Positions 14,840 to 23,419 of a DNA stretch of 29,072 nt are shown piece after piece (within the stretch, counting starts at the first letter, position 1; each line of letters opens with the position of its first letter). A model generated the notes under the pieces. It ran no database searches and was not told the origin of the DNA. It worked only from the letters and a program-made list of their open reading frames with translations. The DNA is from Colimorpha sp045639845. GTDB lineage: Bacteria > Bacteroidota > Bacteroidia > Bacteroidales > P3. A program made the position numbers and the translations under genes. The stretch is from assembly GCA_045639845.1 (NCBI GenBank), contig JAZUDW010000068.1, forward strand, positions 1 through 29,072. The letters run 5' to 3'.

Positions 14840-16318
14840 TTAATCACTTGCATTCACGATGTTCATTACATCGATGTCCTCTTTCATCTCCGGACAGATG
14901 TCAAGCATCATCGGTATCAGTTCAGGACAGTTTCGTACGGCGGCACTAAGCGCGTTGAAAAGAAAATTGCGATGGCCTGTCTTGTAATAACAGATGGCTA
15001 GTAGCAGTTGGAGTGTGGCTGGGTCGTCGCATTTCACCATACCGTCATGGAGTATTTCGATGGCTTCGTCCCATTTGTTTTGCACAAACATCATAAAGGT
15101 AGCTAGTGCCGCCCAGTATTTGGAGTCATAGTCTTCCAACTCTACCGCATAACGGCAGAGGATTTCGGCTTGCTCGTTATCGCCAGAAAGACTGGCGATA
15201 GTGGCAGCCAGCAGAAGGTAGTCGGGTGAAGCCGGTGAAAGTTTTAATGCTTTGCCTATGGCATTTCGTGCATCTGAGTAGTCTGCTTTCTGGTAGGTGT
15301 CGTTGTTCTCAATGCACCATCCTATAATACTGGGGCCAACCCATGGGTTGGCTTGTCGCAAATAGCATAGTGCCATATCGTACCAACCATCGGAGTTGGA
15401 TGGATCGATGTCGAGTGCTTTCTTGAAATAAAGCAAGGCTGTGGCATAATTGCTGCGAAAGTCCATGTATAGAATACCTATCTGAATGTAGATATCTTGT
15501 GGAGATGGTGCGAACTTAATGCATCTGCGAAGTGCAGTTACTGCATCTTCAATATTGCCTTTGTCACGGTGTAGATCGCTCAACTCTTGGTAGGCTTCGA
15601 AAAATTGGTCATCGATGGCCAGTGCATATTCGCAAGCATCGATGCCTTTCTCATAATTGTTGATGTTATGATATCCATAAGCCAGGCTCAGCCAAGCTTC
15701 TTTCGAGTATGGGTGTTGCAGAATAAAAGTTTCAAAATAGTCGATCAGCTCTTTGTAGGCTCCCAGTCGTTCGAATGTCTGTACCAGATTGTATATCGAT
15801 CGAACCTCGGTGCTTGAAGCTTTCAGCGATTTTTTGTAGTATGTTACCGCTTCTTCGTTTCTCCCCAGGTGGCTGTATTCATCGGCGATGTTGCCATACA
15901 CCATACCCAACTCGTAGCCGTCGGAAGCAGCCTTCAGAAAATATTGTAGTGACTTGTTGTGATCGTCGATGGCGCTGTAGAGAGCCCCCAAAGCGTAAGC
16001 AATATCTGTGTTGTTGGGTTCCTGCTGTTCCAAGTTGAGAAGCAAAGGCAATGCTCTCTTGTAGTGTCCCAAGGCGCAGAGCAGATGGCAGCGACGAAGG
16101 CGTATCTCATTGTTGTAGGGGAAGAGCCCTTCGGCAAAACCTACAGCTTTCGAGAGCATCTCTAGGTCGTTGCATTCCAGATAATAGTCGATGATGATCT
16201 CAACCTGATCCTCGTCCATGTAGTTGCGGTGGCCTCTGCTGAGCATCTCCTCAAAAGCAATCACAAGTTCACGAACCTTGGTCGAGAAACCATCAAAACG
16301 ATCATTCTTCTTTTCCAT
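14840..16318 (-). CDS. Tetratricopeptide repeat protein (492 aa)
   Basis: There is no signal peptide, so the protein is probably cytoplasmic. It consists of about ten TPR-type helical hairpins from residue 70 to 450, recognisable by recurring patterns such as AYALGALYSAIDDHNKSLQY, GNIADEYSHLGRNEEAVTYY and QIGILYMDFRSNYATALLYF. The N-terminal 60 residues are acidic and helical, and the C terminus is acidic. TPR proteins bind other proteins; no partner can be named. The gene is flanked by long gaps on both sides (213 bases upstream, 168 downstream) and has its own -7 box and a 16-bp palindrome in its leader, so it is probably a single-gene unit with separate regulation. Confidence 0.85.
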   Translation of the reverse strand: MEKKNDRFDGFSTKVRELVIAFEEMLSRGHRNYMDEDQVEIIIDYYLECNDLEMLSKAVGFAEGLFPYNNEIRLRRCHLLCALGHYKRALPLLLNLEQQEPNNTDIAYALGALYSAIDDHNKSLQYFLKAASDGYELGMVYGNIADEYSHLGRNEEAVTYYKKSLKASSTEVRSIYNLVQTFERLGAYKELIDYFETFILQHPYSKEAWLSLAYGYHNINNYEKGIDACEYALAIDDQFFEAYQELSDLHRDKGNIEDAVTALRRCIKFAPSPQDIYIQIGILYMDFRSNYATALLYFKKALDIDPSNSDGWYDMALCYLRQANPWVGPSIIGWCIENNDTYQKADYSDARNAIGKALKLSPASPDYLLLAATIASLSGDNEQAEILCRYAVELEDYDSKYWAALATFMMFVQNKWDEAIEILHDGMVKCDDPATLQLLLAICYYKTGHRNFLFNALSAAVRNCPELIPMMLDICPEMKEDIDVMNIVNASD

Positions 16319-16350
16319 CAGACACTGCTATTGTGTTATTTACTGCTGTT

Positions 16351-16366
16351 TTGCAATATATTGCAA
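16351..16366. promoter_or_regulatory. Perfect 16-bp palindrome in the leader of the TPR gene
   Basis: TTGCAATATATTGCAA is identical to its reverse complement. It lies 33 bases before the TPR start codon and about 20 bases downstream of the transcript start predicted from the -7 box at 16394-16401. That is a place where a dimeric repressor could block elongation, or where RNA could fold. No candidate regulator is encoded nearby. Confidence 0.5.
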
Positions 16367-16393
16367 ATGGCAATAAAGTAAGTTTTCAATATG

Positions 16394-16401
16394 CAAAGAT
16401 A
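16394..16401 (-). promoter_or_regulatory. Probable promoter -7 box for the TPR gene
   Basis: On the minus strand this reads TATCTTTG, a match to TAnnTTTG. It is 76 bases before the TPR ATG. No TTG stands at the usual -33 spacing. The rest of the 16319-16531 gap holds short hairpins (for example CAACA/TGTTG at 16445-16457) and no gene. Confidence 0.5.
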
Positions 16402-16531
16402 CATACAATTAATGTATTCCTTGTTTTGTATTGAAAAAGTTTATCAACATAGTGTTGTTATGGTAATAAGACCAAGTCTGCTGTTGGTGGTGGCGGTGAT
16501 GTCGTCATAGCCTGCAGGTAGGCTGGCATCA

Positions 16532-17233
16532 TCATTGTTTGGTGGGTTTGGGGAGTCTCAAACTACGTAGATAATCTTTGTGCTCGTCGGTGACGCGGAA
16601 ACTCTCTAACCCTTTCTGAATGGCTTTGTTGTGGGTCCACAACGGTAGTCTGCGTTGCTCGATAATAGGTATGGCTCTGTCCCATTGTTTCGCAAAAGCT
16701 GTAGCAAAAAACCATGCTGCCATCATATTGATGTAGTAGTCGTCGCTACGATAGGATGCAATGCACTCAATGGCTTGTTGGAGATAGTGGTCGTCGGTGT
16801 TGAGGGTATGATTCATCAGTACCCCCATGGCATAGCGCACAGTGTAGGGGTAGGGCGATTGCATCCATTCAAAGGCTTTCAGAACAATCTCTTCACGATG
16901 TCTTTTAAAAGGCTTACAGTTAAACATCCCATCAGTTACAGCCCAGTTGTCGATATGGGGAAGAAAAGACTCTAGCTGTTCTATTAGGGATAGATAGTCT
17001 TTGTATTCTACGAGCAGCATGGCATGAAGCATGTTCTCTTCGTGATACCGATGGGGCAATGAGCCCAGAAAGGATTCACCCTGAGGCGTGCCTTTGATGC
17101 TTTTGGCTAATAGCCGAAGCTCAGGATTGCGAATGCCCAATATCTTTTCAGGTTGTATATTGGGTATGAGCGGGGTGATAAATTTACGGTAGTTGGGATC
17201 TACTAGTTTCTGTAGTTGCTGTTCGATGTCCAT
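16532..17233 (-). CDS. AlkD-like DNA alkylation repair protein (233 aa)
   Basis: This is an all-helical HEAT-like protein matching the DNA alkylation repair family (PF08713), whose members (AlkC/AlkD) remove bulky or charged alkylated bases without base flipping. Family-like segments are KILGIRNPELRLLAKSI, HEENMLHAMLLV, FLPHIDNWAVTDGM and the tryptophan-rich YYINMMAAWFFATAFAKQWD, followed by HNKAIQKGLESFRVTDEHKD. The length is normal for the family. Whether it is a functional glycosylase cannot be told, because many Bacteroidetes members are untested. It begins 6 bases after the M64 peptidase gene, so the two are probably co-transcribed. Confidence 0.88.
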   Translation of the reverse strand: MDIEQQLQKLVDPNYRKFITPLIPNIQPEKILGIRNPELRLLAKSIKGTPQGESFLGSLPHRYHEENMLHAMLLVEYKDYLSLIEQLESFLPHIDNWAVTDGMFNCKPFKRHREEIVLKAFEWMQSPYPYTVRYAMGVLMNHTLNTDDHYLQQAIECIASYRSDDYYINMMAAWFFATAFAKQWDRAIPIIEQRRLPLWTHNKAIQKGLESFRVTDEHKDYLRSLRLPKPTKQ

Positions 17234-17239
17234 GGGTCG

Positions 17240-18577
17240 CTATTTGCAATACATGTCGAATACCATCTCCAGTGTGCGAGAGCAAACGGGGCAGAAAGGT
17301 GCATAATATCTCATCATACAGTTCATAACAGGACGGTATATACCTTTGGCCACATATCCACCTCCTTCGTAGGCACCAACCACACCGCAGGTTCCCATGG
17401 CGTTGGGCAGCTCGCAGGCTGGGGTTGGAACGGGAGTGGAAGGATCAACTAGGTCTTTCCATTTGCTTTCGAAGTTTTTCAAAGTGGTGATATTGGGTTC
17501 GATAGGCTCTTTGTCGAGTGGGTGCATGCTGTTGTAGGCAATGTCGTCGTCAACATATTCGTCGGCCAAACCGCCGATGGAATGTCCCAACTCATGGGGT
17601 AGGATGTTGGCTGCCATAGGCAGTACGGCACTCATGGCATAAAAATTGTAGATGGCACCGCCACCGTAGGTTGGGCAGTTGGCCATGATAATGATATGGT
17701 CGTAAGGAGCCTGAGCTATCACATCATGCAGCTGAAAAATACTGGTGGTCATCAGATAGCGGGCAGAACCAAAGGTGTTGTAGCTCGAACCTACGGCACT
17801 CTGTATGTACACATTCTTGGTGGGGTCGGTTACGCCACTTTGTGGTGAGGGTACTGCTATGCCCCATACGTTGAAATCATCGCGACGAGATGCAAAAGGC
17901 TCTTTGCCAAATAGGCATTGGGTGAAAAAATCCAGATCGGCACGCATCTTTGCAGTGTCGGCAATGCCATAGCCCTCGGCTACGATCACTACATCCATCT
18001 TGCGATGTGAGTCACCTTTCTTTTGTAGTGCGATAGGTGCAAACCAATTCTTGTTCACTCCTTTGCCTTCGTTGTCCGACCAACAAGAGAGTATTTCTTG
18101 CTGAGAGTGTTTGGGGTCAAAGAAATAGCTGTTCTGAGTAGCAAACTGCTGATCTGCATCGCGCTTTTGCATGCAGATATTTACAGGTTGTTTGGGATAA
18201 GGTATTAGAAGCACTTCTTCGAACTGAGCGATGCTGTCGCGACCTTGAGGTGTGTCGCGATATTCTCTAAAGAGCGTGTTGTAGGTACGGCTATAGAGCT
18301 GCGTTCCTGTTTTGGCGTCGGTCACCAGCACGCGATAGTCGCCATTGTCCACAGGATCGAGAAGAATGGTCTGAGATCCGGCCCAGATGCCGGGTTTCTG
18401 CACATAGCGTATCAAGATGTTAGTGTCGCGTTGGTGGTTGCCTATGCGTAGGTAGTCTATTCTCAAGGTTCGGTCCTCGAAATATTTCTTAAACTTAGGC
18501 TGTTGCTGTTGTGCAAAAGATACAAATGTGCATGCAATAAAAGCAAGCAATAAAGTGATATTCAGTATTTTCTTCAT
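17240..18577 (-). CDS. M64 family (IgA-peptidase-like) zinc metallopeptidase, exported (445 aa)
   Basis: The start giving MKKILNITLL yields a signal peptide (cleavage after about FVSFA). Residues 25-155 match the M64 N-terminal beta domain: RTLRIDYLRIGNHQRDT, then PVDNGDYRVLVTDAKTG. The peptidase domain from about 190 holds MDVVIVAEGYG and the zinc motif HELGH (328-332) with GGLADEY following, as in M64 members including the Clostridium ramosum IgA protease. A cysteine-bearing C terminus (CMMRYYAPFCPVCSRTLE) closes the domain. Only the family link supports IgA cleavage; most Bacteroidetes members have unknown substrates. The start lies 25 bases below a TATCTTTG box on the same strand. Confidence 0.9.
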   Translation of the reverse strand: MKKILNITLLLAFIACTFVSFAQQQQPKFKKYFEDRTLRIDYLRIGNHQRDTNILIRYVQKPGIWAGSQTILLDPVDNGDYRVLVTDAKTGTQLYSRTYNTLFREYRDTPQGRDSIAQFEEVLLIPYPKQPVNICMQKRDADQQFATQNSYFFDPKHSQQEILSCWSDNEGKGVNKNWFAPIALQKKGDSHRKMDVVIVAEGYGIADTAKMRADLDFFTQCLFGKEPFASRRDDFNVWGIAVPSPQSGVTDPTKNVYIQSAVGSSYNTFGSARYLMTTSIFQLHDVIAQAPYDHIIIMANCPTYGGGAIYNFYAMSAVLPMAANILPHELGHSIGGLADEYVDDDIAYNSMHPLDKEPIEPNITTLKNFESKWKDLVDPSTPVPTPACELPNAMGTCGVVGAYEGGGYVAKGIYRPVMNCMMRYYAPFCPVCSRTLEMVFDMYCK

Positions 18578-18601
18578 TTTATACTCTGTTCTATTAAGCA
18601 A

Positions 18602-18609
18602 CAAAGATA
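18602..18609 (-). promoter_or_regulatory. Probable promoter -7 box for the M64-AlkD unit
   Basis: The minus strand reads TATCTTTG, a full match to TAnnTTTG, giving a leader of about 18 bases before the M64 start. A -33 element is not apparent. Confidence 0.55.
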
Positions 18610-18645
18610 ATATTTTTCTGCCATATAGTGATGATAAAAAATAAA

Positions 18646-18767
18646 TTGGTACGATTTTGCTTTAGATTGTTGAGATGTTTTGGAGTTGAGACGAGGGAGC
18701 ATAGCGGGCTATGTGGCTGAGGAACAGCTTCGAAATAGCCAATAAGTTAAAATAAAATCGTATCAAG
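18646..18767. repeat. 122-bp imperfect palindrome in the M64/aroQ divergent region
   Basis: The outer arms TTGGTACGATTTTGCTTTA (18646-18664) and 18749-18767 pair at 16 of 19 positions. A perfect inner hairpin CATAGC-GG-GCTATG occupies 18700-18713. The outer arms and the inner hairpin share exactly the same centre (18706.5), so this is one symmetric element with weakly paired middle arms. No open frame with family support lies inside. It could be a MITE-like or REP-like element, or a structured leader or terminator. The -33 TTG of the aroQ promoter abuts its right edge. Confidence 0.75.
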
Positions 18768-18768
18768 T

Positions 18769-18799
18769 TGTGATGCCGTTGTGTCCCAAGTTATTTTTG
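18769..18799 (+). promoter_or_regulatory. Promoter upstream of aroQ (TTG-N20-TATTTTTG)
   Basis: TTG at 18769-18771 and TATTTTTG at 18792-18799 are separated by 20 bases, the spacing expected for a Bacteroidetes -33/-7 promoter. It begins two bases after the 122-bp palindrome. Confidence 0.6.
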
Positions 18800-18827
18800 C
18801 ATCATCACATAATAGTAATTTTTTTGT

Positions 18828-18835
18828 TATTTTTG
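18828..18835 (+). promoter_or_regulatory. Second -7-like box upstream of aroQ
   Basis: This is another TATTTTTGC, 36 bases after the first and about 27 bases before the chosen aroQ start. It lacks a well-spaced -33. With the box at 18792 it may form a tandem promoter. Confidence 0.45.
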
Positions 18836-18861
18836 CATCTTCAACCGTTATGATTACTCTC

Positions 18862-19287
18862 ATGAAAAAGATAATGATTATCAATGGACCTAACCTTAAT
18901 TTAGTGGGGAAAAGAGAACATGCAGTGTATGGAAATGAGGATATGAACCAGTTCGTGGCTTCTTTGCAGAACCGATGGAACGATGTGTTTATCGATTACT
19001 ACCAAAGCAATGTGGAGGGGGAACTGATCAATGCCATACAGCGCGTGGGGTTCGATTACGATGGAATCATTATCAATGCAGGTGGCTACAGTCACACGTC
19101 TGTGGCTCTTCATGATGCCATAGCTGCTGTAACGGCTCCGGTGGTGGAGGTGCACATCAGCAATATCTTTGCTCGTGAGGAATATCGCCACCACTCTCTG
19201 CTTAGTAGTGCTTGCCATGGGGTTGTTGTGGGTATGGGCCTTAAAGGTTATATCTTGGCTATTCAATGGTTTATGGATCAATTCTAA
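18862..19287 (+). CDS. aroQ: 3-dehydroquinate dehydratase, type II (141 aa)
   Basis: This enzyme dehydrates 3-dehydroquinate to 3-dehydroshikimate in chorismate synthesis. The start giving MKKIMIINGPNLNLVGKRE agrees with the family; ATG 18850 would add four residues. The active-site arginine and tyrosine are in GKREHAVYG, the substrate loop in INAGGYSHTSVALHDAI, and the signature EVHISNIFAREEYRHHS is intact, followed by GVVVGMGLKGYILAI. Its length is normal for the dodecameric type II enzyme. Two -7 boxes lie upstream, and an AT-rich hairpin follows. It is not in an operon with aroK. Confidence 0.95.
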   Translation: MKKIMIINGPNLNLVGKREHAVYGNEDMNQFVASLQNRWNDVFIDYYQSNVEGELINAIQRVGFDYDGIIINAGGYSHTSVALHDAIAAVTAPVVEVHISNIFAREEYRHHSLLSSACHGVVVGMGLKGYILAIQWFMDQF

Positions 19288-19342
19288 TGGCCTAGGACAA
19301 TAGAATTGTGCTGCACACTAGCCATTGTGTTGGATTACTAAG

Positions 19343-19390
19343 TGATGAAAAAATAAATTGAGAAAATGTATTTATTTTTTTTTATCATCA
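19343..19390. terminator. AT-rich hairpin after aroQ, possible terminator
   Basis: TGATGAAAAAATAAAT pairs with ATTTATTTTTT and CATCA beyond a 4-base bulge, giving an A-rich 5' arm and a T-rich 3' arm that could end transcription on either strand. A smaller nested hairpin lies just after the aroQ stop (19286-19326, with inner ACAAT/ATTGT). The first 20 bases nearly repeat a stretch at 18627-18648 before aroQ. Confidence 0.5.
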
Positions 19391-19506
19391 TTAAAGAAGA
19401 CGCGAATAGTTGATCCTTGGTTGTCAATTCATGCTTTTTTCTGAGTCGAAAATAAAGGTTCGCATCAATCCGACGAAAAACAATTCAACAACTCAACATT
19501 TTTTTG

Positions 19507-19514
19507 TATTTTTG
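19507..19514 (+). promoter_or_regulatory. Probable promoter -7 box for the YciO-type gene
   Basis: TATTTTTGC matches TAnnTTTG, 22 bases before the ATG at 19537. No TTG is seen at the right distance for a -33. The rest of the 249-base gap has the aroQ hairpins and no gene. Confidence 0.5.
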
Positions 19515-19536
19515 CATTTGCTAATTAGGATAAAAG

Positions 19537-20160
19537 ATGTTGTTGAAACTATATGAAGAATCGCCCAACGCGCGTGATATCAATAAGGTAGTAGAGTTGC
19601 TAAATCAAGGAGGTGTCGTAATAATTCCTACCGATACCTACTATTCCTTTGCTTGCAGCATGCGATTTAAGAAGTCTGTAGAAAGCATAGCTTTATTAAA
19701 AGGTTTCTCGTTGAAGAAAGCCAAATACTCAATGCTTTGTTCTAATATCAGTCAGATGTCCGAATACGTTAGGCCTCTCGATAAAGACTTGTTTCAAACC
19801 ATCCGTAGTTTAGTGCCGGGACCTTACACCTTTATTCTTGATGCAAACAACGATGTGCCTCGCAATTATCAGAATGCCAACAAGACCATCGGCATCAGAA
19901 TACCTGGCAACAATATTACTACCGCCATCATCGATGCACTAGGTTGCCCTCTTATCGGTACATCAGTTCGTCCGTTGGATGAAATGGATGAGGTGGAGAA
20001 CTATACCGATCCCGAACTTATTCACGAAACCTTTGGCCGAAGGGTTGACATGGTGATAGACGGTGGTGTGTCCGACTGTGAACCTTCTACTGTGATTGAT
20101 TGCTCCGAAGGTGGTTTTGAAGTGTTACGAATAGGCAAAGGCCTTCTTCCTGAAGAATAA
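19537..20160 (+). CDS. Sua5/YciO/YrdC family protein, YciO type (207 aa)
   Basis: The YrdC-like fold is evident: GGVVIIPTDTYYSFAC (25-40), LMC-like SMLCSNISQMSEY, PGPYTFILDA, KTIGIRIPGNN, PLIGTSVRP and EPSTVIDCS. The detailed pattern follows E. coli YciO more closely than TsaC (YrdC), the threonylcarbamoyl-AMP synthase for tRNA t6A. The PTDTVYGLGC motif of TsaC reads PTDTYYSFAC here, and the KxR motif reads KGF (55-57), so the arginine is absent. A role in t6A synthesis is therefore possible but unproven. The stop codon shares its last base with the ATG of the next gene, suggesting translational coupling. Confidence 0.88.
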   Translation: MLLKLYEESPNARDINKVVELLNQGGVVIIPTDTYYSFACSMRFKKSVESIALLKGFSLKKAKYSMLCSNISQMSEYVRPLDKDLFQTIRSLVPGPYTFILDANNDVPRNYQNANKTIGIRIPGNNITTAIIDALGCPLIGTSVRPLDEMDEVENYTDPELIHETFGRRVDMVIDGGVSDCEPSTVIDCSEGGFEVLRIGKGLLPEE

Positions 20161-20654
20161 TGAAGATAGTCATATCTAACAATAATTCCTTTCATAACAG
20201 CCGTGGTGGATTTCTGCTGCGCACTATTGTGCTGGCTGTGGCGGTAGGCTTGTCTGCAAAACTGCTGCCCAACGTAGAAGTACATGGTTTTTGGGCTGCT
20301 ATCTGTACGGCTTTGGTACTCTCTTTGTTAAACAATGTGGTGCGCCCCTTGCTTATTTTTATCACACTGCCCGTAACCTTAATCTCTTTGGGTCTCTCCT
20401 TGGTTGTGGTCAATGCTGCGGTTATCGGCATAGCCGACTGGCTCCTAGGCCCCATTTTTGAGGTTAAGTCCTTTGGCGCATGTATCATATTCAGCTTACT
20501 GGTATGTCTGTTCAATTATTTGCTCGATCTACCCAATCGTTGGTTGAGCCGGGGTCACTATCAGGAGACAGAAAGCTACGACAAACCTGATGGTACTATT
20601 GACCAAGAGGCAGACTTTGATGACTATGAAGAGATAGACGGTCAAGACGATTAA
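20160..20654 (+). CDS. PF04020 (phage holin 4-like/YvlD) membrane protein (164 aa)
   Basis: A small inner-membrane protein with about four spans between residues 18 and 125. The conserved core LLNNVVRPLLIFITLPVTLI followed by LGLSLVVVNAAV is the hallmark of the PF04020 family, named for holins but widespread in bacteria outside phages (for example YvlD). The C-terminal 30 residues are strongly acidic (DDYEEIDGQDD), a lineage-like tail that is presumably cytoplasmic. The ATG overlaps the preceding stop by one base. No lysin or other phage gene is nearby, so a holin role is not supported. A 137-base gap to panC has no clear promoter box. Confidence 0.85.
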   Translation: MKIVISNNNSFHNSRGGFLLRTIVLAVAVGLSAKLLPNVEVHGFWAAICTALVLSLLNNVVRPLLIFITLPVTLISLGLSLVVVNAAVIGIADWLLGPIFEVKSFGACIIFSLLVCLFNYLLDLPNRWLSRGHYQETESYDKPDGTIDQEADFDDYEEIDGQDD

Positions 20655-20791
20655 TCTTTTCTATATAGCTGTTCTATTTCTTATATCGAATCTCTCAGTG
20701 AATCTTTCTTCCAATCAGTCATCACCGCTAGGGGCATTAGACAGATTACTAAAATATCAATTCATCGAAACTTCAGTAAAACTCAAAAGTA

Positions 20792-21673
20792 ATGAAAATA
20801 GTTAACACCGTGGCTGCGCTTCAGGAAGCATTGGCCACACCTCGTCAAAGTGGAAAAAGCATCGCGCTCGTGCCTACCATGGGAGCACTGCACGATGGCC
20901 ACCTTTCTTTGATCAAGCAAGCAAAAGCCAACAATGATGTTGTCGTTGTCAGCGTCTTTGTCAATCCTATTCAGTTTAATAATCAAGATGATCTCCAAAA
21001 ATATCCCCGTACAGTAGAGGCCGATTGTGAGAAACTTACCTCCGTTGATGCCGATATCGCTTTCATCCCCTCGGTAGAGGAGATGTATCCAGAACCTGTT
21101 ACCGAGACCTATCATTTCGGTGCCTTGGAGCAGGTGATGGAAGGTCCCCAGCGTCCAGGCCATTTCTCTGGTGTGGCAGTTGTGGTTCGTCGTCTGTTTG
21201 ATTTGGTACAACCCAAACGAGCTTATTTCGGAGAAAAAGACTTTCAGCAGATTGCTATTATACGCAATTTGGTAGAGCAGATCCAGTCGCCCATCGAGAT
21301 TGTTCCTTGTCCCATTGTCCGTGCTGATGACGGTCTCGCCCTCAGTTCCCGTAATATGCGTCTTAGCACCGAAGCTCGTGCCATTGCTCCTGCTATCTAC
21401 GCATCATTGCAAGAGGCTGTCATGATGTCCCAAACACAAAGCGTAGCTTCAGTAAAGAGTTGGACCATAGAGCATCTTCGTGCTATCACCAGCGACAGCG
21501 CTTCCCTCGTGGATGCTGAGACTGGATTGATTTTCAATCCTGAATATTTCGAGATTGTTGATGACACTACCCTGCAGCCTGTCAACGATTGGAGTGAAGG
21601 TAAAGGCATCGTGGGTTGTATCACCGTTTGGCTTACCGGTGTACGCCTCATTGATATGATTCGCTTCAGGTAG
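20792..21673 (+). CDS. panC: Pantothenate synthetase (293 aa)
   Basis: This enzyme joins pantoate and beta-alanine using ATP, the last step of pantothenate (vitamin B5, CoA precursor) synthesis. The nucleotidyl-transferase signature is VPTMGALHDGHLSLI with H34 and H37. VSVFVNPIQFN, PGHFSGVAVVV, RAYFGEKDFQQ and ALSSRNMRL complete the active site. Length is normal. A clear terminator follows at 21706-21742. The usual Bacteroidetes partner panD (aspartate decarboxylase) is not downstream. The upstream spacer 20655-20791 is AT-rich with no evident promoter, so read-through from the gene before it is possible. Confidence 0.96.
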   Translation: MKIVNTVAALQEALATPRQSGKSIALVPTMGALHDGHLSLIKQAKANNDVVVVSVFVNPIQFNNQDDLQKYPRTVEADCEKLTSVDADIAFIPSVEEMYPEPVTETYHFGALEQVMEGPQRPGHFSGVAVVVRRLFDLVQPKRAYFGEKDFQQIAIIRNLVEQIQSPIEIVPCPIVRADDGLALSSRNMRLSTEARAIAPAIYASLQEAVMMSQTQSVASVKSWTIEHLRAITSDSASLVDAETGLIFNPEYFEIVDDTTLQPVNDWSEGKGIVGCITVWLTGVRLIDMIRFR

Positions 21674-21705
21674 TCAATAGTCGATCTCCTAGGAATATAA
21701 AGAAT

Positions 21706-21742
21706 AAACCATGAGGTACTATCCGTGCCTCATGGTTTTTTT
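21706..21742 (+). terminator. Rho-independent terminator after panC
   Basis: A perfect 11-bp stem, AAACCATGAGG (21706-21716) with CCTCATGGTTT (21728-21738), has an 11-base loop and is followed by more T residues to 21742. Confidence 0.92.
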
Positions 21743-21809
21743 GTGCTGTTTCGCAATAGATGGTGCACAATGCAAAGATTATGCTTAGAGGCGCATGCAG
21801 CAGATATAG

Positions 21810-21842
21810 AAAGAGAGTTGCTCCAATGGAACAACTCTCTTT
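21810..21842 (-). terminator. Terminator-like hairpin downstream of gdhA
   Basis: AAAGAGAGTTG (21810-21820) pairs perfectly with CAACTCTCTTT (21832-21842), and three further inner pairs lie beyond one mismatch. On the minus strand it ends in TTTCTATAT. It is placed between the convergent panC and gdhA genes and may work in both directions. Confidence 0.75.
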
Positions 21843-21886
21843 TGCTCTATATAGACAGGATTGAATCCTGTTTTAAGGGCTAGTTA

Positions 21887-23230
<1,344 letters not shown>

Positions 23231-23275
23231 GATATTTAATAAATTATATTAAATTTTTACTTAAATTTGATGCGA

Positions 23276-23283
23276 CAAAGTTA
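23276..23283 (-). promoter_or_regulatory. Probable promoter -7 box for gdhA
   Basis: The minus strand reads TAACTTTG, a match to TAnnTTTG, with a leader of about 39 AT-rich bases. No -33 TTG sits at the usual spacing. The surrounding gap 23231-23419 holds no gene. Confidence 0.55.
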
Positions 23284-23419
23284 CACTAAATAATTGATAT
23301 GGCGAAAAAAATCTCACAATTATTTTGATGTCGATTTTTTGGAGTATTGATTTCTTGATTTACTGCAAGGCTGTGTTAGTAAATAAACAAATCAACATGG
23401 ATGGAAAAATAAGCAATAA

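Noticed and set aside
20160..20654. Phage holin and hence a prophage remnant
   Set aside because: The PF04020 family is common in chromosomes outside phages, and no other phage gene is near.
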